Assembly: GCF_034190915.1 (NCBI RefSeq)
Contig: NW_026947496.1
Location: 27,746,001 to 27,810,000 of the forward strand
Direction: 5' to 3'
Length of the DNA: 64,000 nucleotides
Source: Cavia porcellus
Taxonomy: Eukaryota > Chordata > Mammalia > Rodentia > Caviidae
The notes beneath the pieces are model-generated. The model saw only the letters and a program-made list of their open reading frames with translations. It made no database searches and was not told the DNA's origin. The stretch's first letter is position 1. Every line of letters starts with the position of its first letter. Below are positions 44,253 to 59,200 of the stretch, one piece after another. The translations under genes and the position numbers were made by a program.

Positions 44253-47200
44253 GTATTGAAGCCGAAGCCTCTAATGAAGGGAAAGAAAGTTCCGTGCGTG
44301 GAACGCGGTGCACGCAGATTCAGATGTCTGAGTCGGGTCGTCCCGAGCATCCTGTACATCCACCTTAGCAATTGATCGCAGCTTTGAGGGGGCGCCTCCC
44401 AGGTGCCAGGTCACGTGCGTAGATTTTTTCACCTACTGTGCAGATATGTGGTTACCTTTCATGGAGCCAGTTCTATCCTTCAATGAGCAAGGGTCTGTAG
44501 AGCGCCCAAGAAAAAGGAAGAGGCAGCCTGCTGCACATCTGCCTTCAGGGGCGCTGCCCTGGGTTAGCAGAGAGCAGTTATTTGCTGTTAAGTCTCAAAA
44601 GCCAAGCGCTAGGTACAGTGATGTGCAAAAGGAGAGAGGTTCCTCTGTGTGATTTGGAGATTTCTCCGAGGCCTTCGCCTCTTAGAGAGGTAAGTTTGCC
44701 CATGGAGGAAAATGGAGTGCATTTTGGAGAACAGCACTTGTAAGATCTAGAGATGTTTGAAGAGATTCATTTGGGGGAGCAGCGAGAATAAAGTGCAATG
44801 AGTTACGGAGGGCCGATCTCTGCACATCTGCACATGAACAAACTAACCCAGACTCCTAGTTTTCAGGGTTCCATGGGAAGCACTTATGACTTAGCCTGAA
44901 TAGCAATGGCTCATGGTACTGTCAGAGTTAAAAGACGTTTATCCTAAGAATTTTTAGTATTTTTTTCCTAAATGTCTTAATGTGTGCATGTCTTTCTGAT
45001 TAAGATGCTATACTCGGAAGTTTGGAAATAATTTGGAAGAGGAGTTTAAATTCTATTAAGTGGTAGTTTATAGGTCTTTTTCCTGGAACACAACTCTCAG
45101 GGTGTATTTTGACAATGTAAATAATAATTACCTATCACTTGGGGCTTTTGTGAAAAATACTAATACTTAGACAAACATATTTAATGTTTTCAAATAGAAA
45201 ATGCTATGAAATCCAAGGACATATTATTTGACAGTAACTTTTGGAAAAATGGTGATTACAAAAAGGATGTACTGATAAAAGAGGAAATGTGAATTTTTAA
45301 AAAAATCTGTAGCGGAATGAGGCATGGTGGCCCACAGCTGTAATCCCAGCACTCAGGAGGCTGAGGCAAAAGGATCACTGTGAATTCAAGGCCAGCCTGG
45401 GCTACATAGGAGTTCAAGGCCAGCCTGAACTACATAGCAAGACCCTGTCTTAAAAAAGAAAGAAAGAAAGTAAGTAAAATCTGGAGCTTTAGATCGATGA
45501 TAGAAGATTTGCCTGCCATGCATCAGGTCTGGGATCAGTTTCCAACATCCCTGGGGGGAAAAATAGTAACCAATTTCCTTGTTAACGTTTTAGCAACCAC
45601 TTGGCATGAATCATCTTGCAATAATCTTGCCATGGTTGGATTGCCTTTAAGTATCTCATACCTTTGATACACTGGAGCAGTCTTAATCTGAATGGGCAGG
45701 GGTGTAACTCACCTCTCTAGACTGATGTGCCGTTTGAACAGATGTATAGAGATTCTCGGAAGTTATAGTACTATTAAAGAGTAATATATTCTATATGTTG
45801 ATTAGCACTGACTAATAGAAATAACCATACTAGCTACAGATAGGAGAGACATGCATAATTATATAGTAGCCACGTTTTAAGAAGTAAAAAGTAAGAAGTA
45901 GCTCAGTGGCATTAGTGCCTGCCTGGCAAGCATGAGGTTGTGAGTTCAATCCCCCATACCACAAAAAAAGAAATGAATTTAATTTAATTTTAGTAATATA
46001 AGTGATAATATATCCAAGTTATTTTAACATGTCATATGATTTTAAAGTATTTAGTGTGCGTTTTTAAAATCTTTAGTGGAGACTGCTTGATTTGTATCAT
46101 TTGAAAAAGCCAACTAGAGCTTTGCAAAAAATGTAAGGTTTTTTCATACTTAATCTTTAAAATTCATTGTGAAATCTGAATATACAGCATGTCTCAATTC
46201 AGATTCTTAAAAACTCATGTATGTAGCTAATGTAGTATGTAGCTAATGGCCATTAAATACTACCATTTGATACTGTGAGATGTGTGTTTACTAGTTTAAT
46301 ATAAAAAAAGGTTTTGTGTGGTCAGAGTTGCCAGAACTAAATCCTAGGGTCCTTCAAAGTTCCCTAGGTTGCTTCACAATTTAGGATACTCATGCTTCAG
46401 CCTCCCAAATAGCTGGAACTATAAATATATATGCCACCACACACATTTAAAATGTGTATTTATACATAATGTTTCATAAGTCTAGTTTTAAACATGGTCC
46501 ATTTTCTTTTACTGTAAATTAAAAGGTCATTACCTATACAGTTTCCCAACTGAGGATAATTTTGCTTTCCAAAGGACATTTGGCAGTGTCTATAGAGATT
46601 TTTTTTTTTTTTTTTTTTTTGTACCAGGGACCAAACTCATGACCTGGCCACTTGCCAGGCAAGTGCTGTGCCCTGGCCTGGAGATAATTTTAATCAGCAC
46701 AACCTGGATAGAGTAGAAAAGGTATTCTGTCATCTAATGAGAACAGGTCTAGAATGCTGCTAAGCACTCCTCTACAGAGCACAGATACTGCCTTCTATGC
46801 TTCCAGAACCAGTAGTGCTAAGATTGAGAAACCTTAACTTAGAATATTCTCTGGCCAGGCATAGTAGCATATGCCTGTGATCCCAGCACTCAGGAGGCTC
46901 AGCCCTCAGGAGGCTGAAGCAAGAGAATTACTGTGAGTTTGAGGCCCCCTGGGTTACAAAGTGAGTTCACAACCAGCCTGAACTGCATAAGGAAACCCTG
47001 TCACCAAAAGAAAAAAGAAAAAAAAAAACTTCTTAAATAATTATTTTTCTTTCTTCCTTTGTTAAGGCTTTTTGTTTGTTTTTGAGATGAGGCTTTGCCA
47101 TCTTACCTTTGAACTTGTGACCCTCCTGCCTCATTTTCCTATGAAACAGAGATTACAGGCATGTGCTACCACACCACTTTGTCCTGGATTAAACAACTAG

Positions 47201-50200
47201 ATAAATAGCAATTCTGTTGTTTCTAAATATAGTATGTACTATGTCCTTGTGGCAGACAGGATGAAGAGATTACTCAGAGACAGTGCTTGGTCTGACACCA
47301 AGAGGCCCAGAGGGCTGTCTCAACTGAGAGTGCCCAGTGTTAGGGAGACCTCAGGAGCAGCCCTGACTTCTTTTTAGAATGTCAGTGCAAGGGCTAGGAA
47401 TTTAGCTCAGTGGCCTAAATACCTGCTGCAAAGTGGAAGGACAATGGCCAGACACAACATGCTTCATTTAACCTGAAGGGTTTTTTTTATATATTATATA
47501 TCTTGGTTTTTTGAGACAAGGTCTCAATATGTAGTCCAGGCTGGCCTTGAAATCTATGTAGCATAGGCTGGCCTTGAACTTCCAGTGCTCTCCTGCCTCA
47601 GCCTTCCATTTGTAATCCCAAATGCTGGGATTACAAGTATGCACCACCACGCCCCCAATTTAAATTCTTGTTTTAACTATTCACTCCACACAGAGCCTGT
47701 ACTGTAACCATTCACTCAGCCAAGTCTCCCACAATGTCCTTGAACTGAATTTTGGGTTGTATGTTTATAAGACTTATATAAATTTCAACAGGGAACAGAA
47801 TGGAATGGACCTTTCTCTAAAGTGCTAATTAATAATTCACTGGAGGGCTGCAGGGAGAAATCTGGAAGCACTGTGAAAAATTTACATACGTAAATTTAAC
47901 CTGCTGTCTAATTTTGAGAATCTATCCTATTCAAGTAAAAGCACCTTTATTTGTAATAGTAACAAAAAAAATGGAAATAACACACTTAAGTAATAACTGA
48001 CAAATTCTAATATCTTCATACTAGGAAATATAGCTGTTGAAAGAGATATGTATAAATTGAATTAGAGAAAGAGAAAACTGAAAACTAAAATAATGTGAGT
48101 GATAATGATTTCATTTCTGTAATCTTGTAAAAAGATAAAATGTCTCATGTAATTGTATGGGTTTAAATAAGCCTAGAAAATGATGTTGAATAACACATAG
48201 CCCTAAAGAGGTAATAGATAGGAAATTACATCTGTCCACTGCCTTATTGATAAAAAAGCTCATGTTTTAATTTAAGAACTGGTAAAAAAACAGTGATTTA
48301 AATGCTACTGAGAATATAAGGAATCATCATACAATTAGTGAAATAATGAATTCAAGAGTTTTTTTTATATTATGAGGGAAAGGGTTTGACATGAACCTTC
48401 AGCAAATATACCTGTAGAATTGTAATTTTAAGCTGGGTGTTGTGCACACCTGTAATTCTCAGCCCTTGAAAGGCTGAGGCAGGAGGATTATTTTGAGTTT
48501 GAGGCCAGCCTGGACTGTGTAGCAAAACTGTCAAAGAATTATAATTTTAGCAGAGAAATGATGATGAATTTACATTTCTCGTGTTGCAGAAGATAGCCAA
48601 GGTTTAGTTTTATGTAGTCCCTCTGAAATTCTCAGTTTTTACACCACTTGTCCATATAGCCCTTTTATCGAAGTCCTGAGTCTGTCAAGTTCTTAGTTAC
48701 ATTTTGAGAGCTTTCAGAGAAATTAAGTTTATGTACTTAAAAAATTAAGAACAGAAGATGCAATCCCAGTACTCGAGAAGCTGAGACAGGAGAATGTCTG
48801 AGATGCAGTCTGGGCTATAAAGTAAGTTCAAGGCCAGCCTGAACTGCATGGGGAAACCTGATCTCAAAAAGACCAAAAAAAAAAAAAACAGAAGGCTAAA
48901 TGAAAGTTTTATTTAGTCACCCTAGTAGTTCCCAGACTTTCTGGAATACAGCAAATGGAGGTTCCTGACACATTTGTGTTGCTGTTTGTTTGTTGCTTTA
49001 CCTTATGACATTGGCTATTCCCTGACCTTGATTAACCATTTTTGCAGTCCAAGTTATAATCCCTGGGAACTACTTGATATGTAGGTACTAGATTGCAAGC
49101 TGTAGCTCAGCTGCAAAAATTCTACACAATACTGTGCTTCTGCCCATGTGTATACATGTGTTTGAATAAACATTGCCCAAATCCCAGGTCTAAAGAAGAA
49201 GGAAAAGAAAGTTTCCTTTCTTGGCAACCACTCTTTTCATAGGATCAGAGCAGCTGGCAGTCTGCACCTGAGAAATCTGACCACTGTGGTGGATGTGATG
49301 GAACCTTCAGAACACCTTCCTCTGCAGGTATTCTAGAGTGGTTTAGTCTTTTATCTGCCAGTTACTAGCCTTTGGGGGGAAACATAACGGTTCTTTCTAG
49401 TGTTTCATAGCACGTTTCTTACCACCATCACTATTCCATGGGCGGAGAGTGAAGTATTAGGGACTGTGGGTATAGATCAGCACTCAAGCACTCTCTGAGT
49501 GTGCGTAAAGCCCTGAGTTCTATCCCCAGCTTCCAGCCCAAGGCGGTCAGTTTAGCTGGTTAGGTCTTAAATATTAAATTACTCCTTGGTCTTCCCCAGG
49601 GCTGTTTTGCTTACTATGCACTTACTTGCTAATTTGTTACTTTTGGCCTTCTCTTGGAACCTCTACTGAGGCCTATAGGCCCTGGGGTGAGGACATCTTA
49701 CTCATTTTGGGACCTTCGCCCTTGACCGAGCTGCCCTTCCCAAACCCATTGTTCAGAGTCCTTTTCAGGTAACACTTGCTGTGCCCAGAAGTCTTCCCTG
49801 GCAGTCCACTTTTCTTCCTTTGACCTACTTTTTAACCTTGACTTTTTTTTTCTTTTGGCTTTTTGAGACAGTCTCTCTATGTATTCCAGGTTAGCCGTGA
49901 ACTCACATGTAACCCTGACTGGCTTTGAACATGCAGAGATCCTCCTGCATCAGTGCTGGGGTTACAGGCATGCTCTACCACTCCCAGCTATCCTAACTGA
50001 CTTCTGTTATATACTTTCTGTGTGTGACTGATTTACCTGTCTTCTGTCTCCACACTGACAGCTGTTTGAGATCAAGTCCCTAGAAGACACTTTATAAGCA
50101 TTCATCAGAGGCACCTGCAATGCTTAATGACAGGGACCTAGAATACCTTTCACATACATTTTCCCTGTACTTGGTTTCTGAAGCCACCAAGTATTGGGCA

Positions 50201-53200
50201 TGTTTTTATCAAATGCACCTAGTTAACTCACAAGTTCAAATCTAGTAATTCAACAAATACTGGAGTGCCTGCTGTGTGCCAGGCGTATTCTAGGCACTGG
50301 AAATATAACAGGGCACAAAACTGACACAAGTCCTTCCTGGTACTCATGGAACTTCTGTTTTAGTAGAACAAGTCACAACAAAATCAGCAAATAAAATATG
50401 TAATGTGTTAGATGGTGCTAAGTGTTACAAAAAAAGGCAAAGGCAGAGACTAGGGAGTGTAGGCACAGAAAAATTTCAGTTTTTCCCTATGCTATGCATT
50501 CCTATTTTCTGTCACTGAGACTAGGGCACACTAAGTTGTCTGGACTGTCCTCTAATTCCTGGACTCATGCAATCCTCACTCAGCTTCCTGCTGGGACTAC
50601 AAATGCACACCACTGCACCTCGCTTGCAGTTTTGTTTGTTTGAGAATTCAATTTTAAATAATGTTATTTGAGAAGATATCACTGAAATAGTGACCTTTTG
50701 GTAAAGACCTGAGTAAGTCATGGATATGGAAGGGGAAGAATTCCACGAAGGGAGCCTGCAAATGTAAAGCCCCTGAGACATCATAGCACTGTGTTGCAGT
50801 ACATGAGAGGGTCCCAGCAAGGCCAGTGCGATAGAGACAGGAATCTCACAATGGAGCAAGGTCACACGTGGCTTTGTAGGTAACCTGAAAGACTTTGGCT
50901 TTTACTCTAGTGAAGAGAAGCTCCATTTGAAAGGACTTTAAGCAGTGATATAATTTGACTTTAAAGGATTGTTTGTGTTGCTAATGCTGAATATGTAGAC
51001 AGTGGGGCAAGGGCAAAGTAGGTAAGTTGGGAGGCACTTGGAACAACTCAGAAATGATCATGGCTGGAGACAGCGTGGACTCCATGGGTGAGCTGGGAAG
51101 TGATTGGGACCTGAATTTGTTTGAAGAGACAACTGACAGAATTTGCTGATAGATGGGCTTATGGGTTAGGACAGAAAAATGAGTGATGACCCCAGGATTT
51201 TTGATAGTTTTATCAGTTGGGCTGTCTGCCCTGAGATTTTTAATTATATTAGTCATGAGAGGATTCACTTGCTAGACTTACCACTTGTCTCCACTCCCTA
51301 TGGAGTTTCTTTATGTTACATATATCTTAAATACTGATAGTAGGGAACTTTTATAACCATGCACATGGAGCTTTGTTCAGAGGAAGTGAGCCATTCAGTA
51401 GATGTTGGAAGATCTCAGAAAGTCGCCTTCAGAAAAGCCCTTACTTTCAGGGCTTTAAAACCAAGCAAAGTGAAAAAACTAAGCAGAGTGAAACTTCTGA
51501 TTGTATAAAAAAGCAGGTCAGTGCTGTAATTCCCCGAAAGGGCCCCCAGATGAAAAATGGGGCAAAACCCCTGAGATGGAAAAGATGGGGCTAAATGACG
51601 TCGTTTTTAGGAAGAAGCGCTTTTATTTTAGCTGGCCCAGTGACACAGTGCAGATGGAATTTGCAAAGCTGTGCAACTGAGTTAGAGTTTTGACTGATTT
51701 TTATAGTTCATTTAGGATTAGCTCATTGATCATTAAGTACATAGTGATGAGAAACAGAAACAAGGTGGGCCTTTGTTCCCCTTTGCTTGAGGTCAGAGGC
51801 ATTTCACAGTGGTTGGTTAGCCAATTCATAGCCCTTGGTCTGCCAATTCCAGGAACTTTTGTCTCTCATAAAGGGAACAATGGTTGACACAGCATCATTT
51901 GTCTCTTACAAGGGGAACAAAAGTTGACATCACACACAGTCACTAAGGTAGGGGGGATGACGCATTATAGAACAGCAGAACGATGCGGTCAGTTAATTTA
52001 TAACTGTGGTTGGTGCTTGGTTACTAGGGTAATGAGTTCAGTACAGAATGACAATATTGCTAATAACTATCCTTGAAGTAACTATTTTTGCTAATTATCT
52101 TTTAATCAATTATTTTAATTTTTCAGCATCTTAATATAACAGTCAGCAGAGGTCGTTTTCCAAGCTGTAGTATTTTAGTAATAAGTAGCATGTATTGAGT
52201 ATGGTGAGACAGACACTGACCTAATATTTTATTTTCCCTAACAATTTCTTTTAACTTTTAAAACAACCCTGTGAAGTAGACACATAAGAAAGGGAAGTGT
52301 AACTTTCCCAAGGTGTTAAAACTACTAGAGATTCTAAACCTAGTTTTTCTGTCCCATAGCCCAAGCTGCCACCCCTGGCTGCAGTATGTACACCATATCC
52401 TGAGTGACTTAGCTGCCAAGTGTGGACATGCATAGTCTTGCTAGTGTAACTGGTTAGCTCACGCCAAGATTCTTAGAAAATAGGATCCAATTAACGAGAA
52501 GGTGGAGCAGCTAGTAGAGTAAGAGGGAAATCAGGAGAAAAGGAGTCCTTGGGAGGAGGATCCCGGCAAAGTGCAGGATGTTACTAGATAGTGAGAGGGC
52601 ATGTCAGGGCAGGAAGGGCTACTGAGTGTCTGTTGGACTTAGTGTTGGTTGATGACCTTGACAATACAAACAATTTAAATAAATTTGTGATAAACTATAC
52701 AAACCAAAATGTTTGCTGTTGATTCTTATAGGAGTGCACATTGTTTTGATTACCACCAGGCTTGGTCCCAACTACTGGCTGTGAATTTTATTCTGAGATT
52801 TACAAAGCTCTTTGAGGTCCCTGTACTATTATTATCTTCACTTCATAGCCTGGAAACCTCAGATTAGATCTTTAGCCAAAGTCAGTTTCCAGAACCAGAT
52901 CTTTTTACCATTAAGCTGTAGCCATCTGTATAATTACACTAAGACATTTACGTCAGAGCTCAGCAGCATGGGCAAACTACAGGATCTCCTTTTACATAAC
53001 TTTCATCTGCTTCTGTTGCTATTCCTACCCTGTCACATCATCGCATCTTGTTGTATGCTTTGTACCTCCTTTCCTACTTATACAAGGTGCTTTCATACAT
53101 TGTCCTCAGATACAACTCCTGGCATCTGTAGTGTTACACACAGCAATGTCTATCAGGACAAATTGCTTGAAAACAGCCTTTTTCATAAATACGTGCAAAC

Positions 53201-56200
53201 TTCTCACCTACCAATGTTATCTGTTCTCTGTGCTACTATTCGTGCAGTCTTTCATACTCAGACTGCTTTGTTGACTAAGAAGAATTGTAAGTTCTACAAA
53301 AACCTTCATATAAAGGACCACATCACAGTGAATAATAGCATCTTCATGTTGGGACTGTAAAAAAATAAAAGTAACACTGTCTTGCTGTTACTAGGCAGCC
53401 CTTCTGTTTTCACTGGAAAAGGAAGGGAGAGACTGTTATCACTGGGAGTATGTCTATTATTAGTGTTATTTGAGCCTAGATATTGGGGGTGCGGGCAAGG
53501 TGCTATGATAGCATGAATAACATTAAGTGCATGGTAGGGAAGAGACAGCACATTGAAGACTGTGTAGAGAAGGGACAGATGGTATGCATATGTGTAAGAC
53601 AATTTGTTTTTTGTCTTTTTCATTTTTATCAGTACTGGGGATCCAACTCACGACCACCTGCTTGCAAGGCAGGTGCTTATGCCGCTGAGCTAAATCCCCA
53701 GCCCCTATGTAAGACAATTGTTATGATAACCTGAGGAGCCCTTTGTGTCAGAGGGAGCCACGCCATAGTGGTTCAAACTACTGCAGTCATCCAATCTTTG
53801 GAGTTTTAGGAATGGAACACATCCTGGCAATTCTGTGTTGTTAGATCTTGGTAGGCAAATGTCCAACTCTGCGTAAAAGAATTCACACCCACATTCTCAT
53901 AAAACAGCTAATAAGTCAAGACCTAGGTGTCTGCAGTGCTCCAGGTGAGATGGGGGGGGGGGGTTTGCTAAACCGGGGAATTAAAGATAGCTGTTTTCCT
54001 ATCTGGAAAATGGAGATGGTAAAAGTAACACTTCGAACATTTGCAGGACTGAGACAACGCATGGAAAATTGCTCAACATAGTCTGTGACTGTTAACAATA
54101 AACAGGTGTGTACACTAGAGCCTATATGTTGACTGGGATGGGGTTCTTTCCTTGTTCAGTATTCTCTCTCCAGCTGTCCTCATCAGAGATAAGGAAGGTT
54201 AGGTCTCAGTGCCTCTATCCCACAGGGCATTTTCTCTGGGAGGCTGGACAGGACACTTCACTGGTACTTTCCATTTGGTTCTGTTTGTTTTCCTGTGGTA
54301 CTGGGACACGAGGTCTCATCACTGGTTCATTTTTTTTACTTAGGGAGACTAGAATTGGCAGTTCAGGACTGGGGTGTGGCTCAGTAGTACAGTGTTTACC
54401 TAGCATACATGAGGCCAGGGATTCAGTCCCCAGTACTGAATAAATAAATAGGTAATACATAAAAAAAACACTCTCTTGCTGTGTCAGGCTAAATAGTACA
54501 AAATTATCTCTATTTCATTGTAAATTTTAAACTAGTTTTGTATACTAGCATGTCCAGTTGCCTTTTGGTTAAGAAAAAGGAAAAAAAAAGTTAAAGACTA
54601 TTCTGTAGTAGAAAATTTAACATCAAGAGGTATGAACTTTTGTTATCCTAGCCAAAGTTAATCAAATGAGACTTTAGGAATTAAGCTGTGCTAAACATAT
54701 GTACCTTAAAATATGCCCTGCTAACTTTGCTTTCTGTGAGGTGCTCACATTTGTATTTCTTGAACTACCTGCTTTCCCCTGGCTCCTGCCTGCTTTTCTA
54801 ACTCAGATGGAATGTTCCAAGAATTTCCAACTGATTCTGCCTCCCCCAAAACATACTTTTAAAACCCAGAAATCTTGAAACAAGGAAATGAAAGTTTCTC
54901 TCTGTAAAAAAGATACCTTTACTCTAGAAAATCTGTATTTATTCTATCTCCAAAAATTTCCTTCACTGCAGTAATTTACAGTTTTTCTTTAGACTGAAGC
55001 TTTTGAGAAGAGATTCTATCTCATTCACTTTTACACTGCCAGAGCCTAATTTAGATTCACACAGAATTGTGAGTATAGCGCAGTTGTAGAGTGCTTGCCT
55101 AGTATGTATAATGCCTTGTTCCCAGTACTACAAATAATAGTACGCAAAATCCCGACCTGTGCTGGAATGAGTTCACACCTTGCTCCTGGCTTCTGCTTGG
55201 TGAGTACTACCAGTTTATGAGGACATCTTGTGGCTAAGATCACTTACTGCTGCTATAAACACACCTAACATTTTTTCTATTGATCTACCTAGTGTGTAAA
55301 ACACACATAGTATTTTTTGTATTTGTTTTCCTTCATGATCTCTTGCAGGATAAACTACAGCAAAACCTCTATTTTATGAAATTCATATGTCTTTATGGTA
55401 GGAGCTATAAAGGCTTTTATATATCTAGAAAATTTACAGTTTAGTGGTTAAGGGGATGTGCAGGTAGACAGAGCTGGTTGGAAATGTCAGTTTTATCACT
55501 TTTTCAGTGAGGTTGAAACAAAGCAACTTGCATTTATCAGCAAAATAGAATTTATCCCTGCCCTGTTGTATAGTACGGCTGTGTGTCACATGGCATTGCC
55601 ATTGACGGCAGATTGCATGCGTTGCAGTGGCCCCATGAATTTATGATGGAGATAAAAAATGCCTATCATAAGTACCTGCCTTGTAAGCAGGTGGTCGTGA
55701 GTTCAATCCCCGGTACCAGAAAAAAGAAAAAAAAAAAAAATGCTTATCACTTAGTGAATGTATAATTGAAAGAAAGTCAAAAGAAAATGAAGAACTGAAT
55801 GAACCCCAAAGTTCCCCGTAAAGATTAGTTTAGCAGTTTTTATAGATCTCAACAGATGATTTTCATTAATAGAGAATGTTCACAGTGCATTATTTGCTTA
55901 CAAGCAAACCTGTGATGAAAAAAACCAAACCCAGTAAACCACCGACATATTTCTGAACAGTGATGCTTCCTAATTATTCCACATTTTATCTTATCTGTAA
56001 TACCTTTTCATTATGCTACTTTATAAATAGAGCGAGACTTTTAAAACAGTAATTTAACTTGTTAGATTCAGTTGTTAAGCTTACATTAAAATGGTTTCGT
56101 GGGTTAAGCTTAATTCTAGTAATTCAGTGAATTACCGAATTTCTTCCACTTTGTTTTTCAAGTTGTTTTGAACTGATCATTACCAAGTCATTTTTAAAAT

Positions 56201-59200
56201 GACTGTTCAAAACTGGAAAACACCTGAGTTAAATCTAAAATGGGTTATTTAATAGACCACAGAGACCATGAGACATGAGATGCCAAAGAGATGCCATGAG
56301 ACTGAAAAGCTCACTTATACTGTAAGTAGAAATTAGTGAAAACTAGTTATCGTTTTCTCCTAAATACTTTTTCTTTAAAAACAATTTGTATAAGTGTTAA
56401 TATCTATCCTACACTAGCAAGCAATTAATTGGATTTCTGAATAAACTCTTTTGGAAAGATTCAGATTAATCTAATGACTATTCCTGATGTGTGGGTTTTT
56501 CTATTACCACAAAATGGATGTTTGATTCTTTCTTCATGTAGGTAACTCTTGTCTCTGCTGCTCCTGAGAAAGTGATTTGTGAAATGAAAGTAGAAGAAGA
56601 GCACGCTAATAAACAAGGCACTCTCCATGGTGGTTTTACAGCCACCTTGATAGACAGCATATCAACAATGGCTCTGCTATTCACAGAAAGAGGAGTCCCA
56701 GGAGTTAGTGTTGACATGAACATAACGTATGTATCCAAATGGTACCCAGATACTTTTTAAATTTGATAACTCATCTCACAAAATGAAGACTGAATAATTT
56801 ATATAAATGAATCATGAGATTCAGTTAGCTGTTTAAGTACAGCTATAGATTTGCCTTAACTATCCCATGACCTTAAAACCTAGGAATAGAACATTTGATT
56901 TCCACACAGTCATCCCTTTGTATTGGCAGGACATTGGTTACAGGGCTCCTATTACATAACAAAGTCTGCCAGTACTCAGGTCTCTTATGTAAAATGGTAT
57001 TATTTGCATATAATCTCTACACATCTTCCTGTATTCGTAAATCATCCTAGGTTATGGATTTTACCCAATACAATGTAAGTAATACACAGAGAATTGTTGT
57101 ATTGTTCAGAGAATGACAAGATAAAAACAGGTCTTACTTTTTCAAATATTTTCAGTCCACAGTTGGTTAAATTAGAGGACAGAGAACCAACAAATACAGA
57201 GGGTCCATTGTACAGTATGTATCAGTAATAAAGGGAGAGAAATAGGCATGATGGCCTTCCAGATATAATCCCAGAACTTGGGAGGCTGAGGCAGAAGGAT
57301 AGTCTCAAACCAGCAAATTTGAGACCAGCCTGGGCTACAAGTGAGCCCAAAGCCAGCCTGAACTGCATAAGGAGACTGTCTTGAAAAGACAGTAATAGCA
57401 ATGATAATAATAATGGGAGAATAATCCAAAATATTCAAAACAGCCAGCTTCTAGTTACATACACTGGCAAGGGAAAAATAAACTCATGACTTGTAACTAT
57501 TTTATATACCTTAAAAGTATGTCTTGGTGGGCCAGGCATGATGGCACCTTTTTGTAATCCCAGCACTTGGGAGGTTGTGGCAGGACTATTTCAAGTTCAA
57601 CTGAACTGCAGAGTGAGTTTATTCTTATCTCAAAGACCAAAAAAAAAAAAAAAAAAAAAGTACCCCTTGGACAAGTGTCCAAGGGGTATATATGGAGTAT
57701 ACATACAGAAAATTCTGATTAAAATTCAAAGGGAAACTGAAGGGCCTTTCATTTATGCACTGCCATCTTGTTGCAGCAAGCTGAATTATGTATCAGGCAG
57801 TAATCCAGCTCCTTCCTACAATATAACTTCAAGAATTTTTATTAAGTTAAACAGTTTTGACTTTTCAAAGTACTGTGTATGTTCCCAAATTGGCTATCAC
57901 CAGAGCTGCCTGAGCTTTCAAAATTGATTCACTTGAACAAAAACTAGGATAGTCTTAAAAGTTGTGAATAGTGCAAAACTCACTGAATACTGCATTCCTT
58001 GAATACCTGATTCATTCTTTGTACTGCCACTTGATGTGATGTCAAATGTACTTCATCCCTGCACAGTAAGGTCTGTACCACACAGACCAAAGATGTCTGT
58101 TACCATAATTTAGGTTAAAAATTGGGTTCCAAAACAACAGCAGCAAATTCTAAGGTAAGAATACTGGGGGTTTTTTGTTTTTTGCTCTCTGGGACAGGGT
58201 CTCACTGCAGTTCATGAGAGCTTTCCACTCTGTAGCTCAGGCTGTCTGCAAACTCTGTGATCCTCTTGCCTCAGCCTCCTGGGTGCTGAGATTAGATGGT
58301 GCCACCACACCTGGCTTTTGGGTAAGAATACTGTTGAGGGGCCAGGGATTTAGCTCAGTGGCATAAGCGCCTGTCTGATGAGTACAAGATCATGTGTTCA
58401 ATCTCCAATACAAAGAAAAAAAATACTGTTGACCCAGATTGATATGTTTTGAAATTTTTAGGGTTTTTTTTCTTTTTCTCTTTGAAATTGATTTGGGGGC
58501 AAAAAATACTGTTGGTAAATTACCAGCTTCCAGATCTCCTAGATTTAATGTTTGTACAAAGGGTTGCTTTGTTCCTTTAGTTTGGTCATTTGCCAAAATT
58601 CTTGATTTATAGGACAAAATTAGGGTAAATCATGAAAACTAGGCAAATGATAAAGCATGCCACTTTCACTTTTTTAAACTGGGATACCTGAATTCAAGAT
58701 CAGCCTCTATTTTTTCCAGTAATAAAGTTCAGTTTTATCATACTGCCATACTACCCTGCAACAAACACTTAAGTTATTTAGAATTTGGTGGGCTGGGATA
58801 TAGCTCAGTGGCATAAGCCCCTCCTGGCAAGCAACAGTCCTGAGTTCAATTCTCAGTCCCAAAAAAACAGTAACAGGAAAAAAAAAGGGCCGAGGATTTA
58901 GCTCAGCAGCACAAGCGCCTGCCTGGTAAGCGTGAGGCCGTAAGTTCAATCTTTGGTACCAAAAAAAAAACCGTAAGAATTTGTTACAGTAACCCATCAT
59001 CTTTTAAGGTTCTTTGGTTTACAAAATGCAGCTGTATTAAAAAATAGCTAGTTGTAGTGGCTCACACTGCTGTTCCCAGCACTCAGAAGGCTGAGACAGG
59101 AGATTGCTATGAGTTCAAGGCCAGCCTGAACTATATAGTGAGACTATCTTCTCAACCAAAAAACAAAAAAGCCAAAAACATACCATTTAAACAGTCCTCA

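Larger units (their letters stand above)
44253..56541 (+). other. ACOT13 intron 1
   Basis: About 12.3 kb with many SINEs, an ancient LINE-like repeat (50225-51240), a solo LTR (51522-52141) and a MIR relic (52190-52390). The stretches 44660-45300, 47680-48400, 52400-53590 and 55750-56500 show nothing recognised. Confidence 0.6.

Noticed and set aside
53950..53963. G-run that might be a G-quadruplex
   Set aside because: A single homopolymer run without separate G-tracts; likely slippage or polymorphic.
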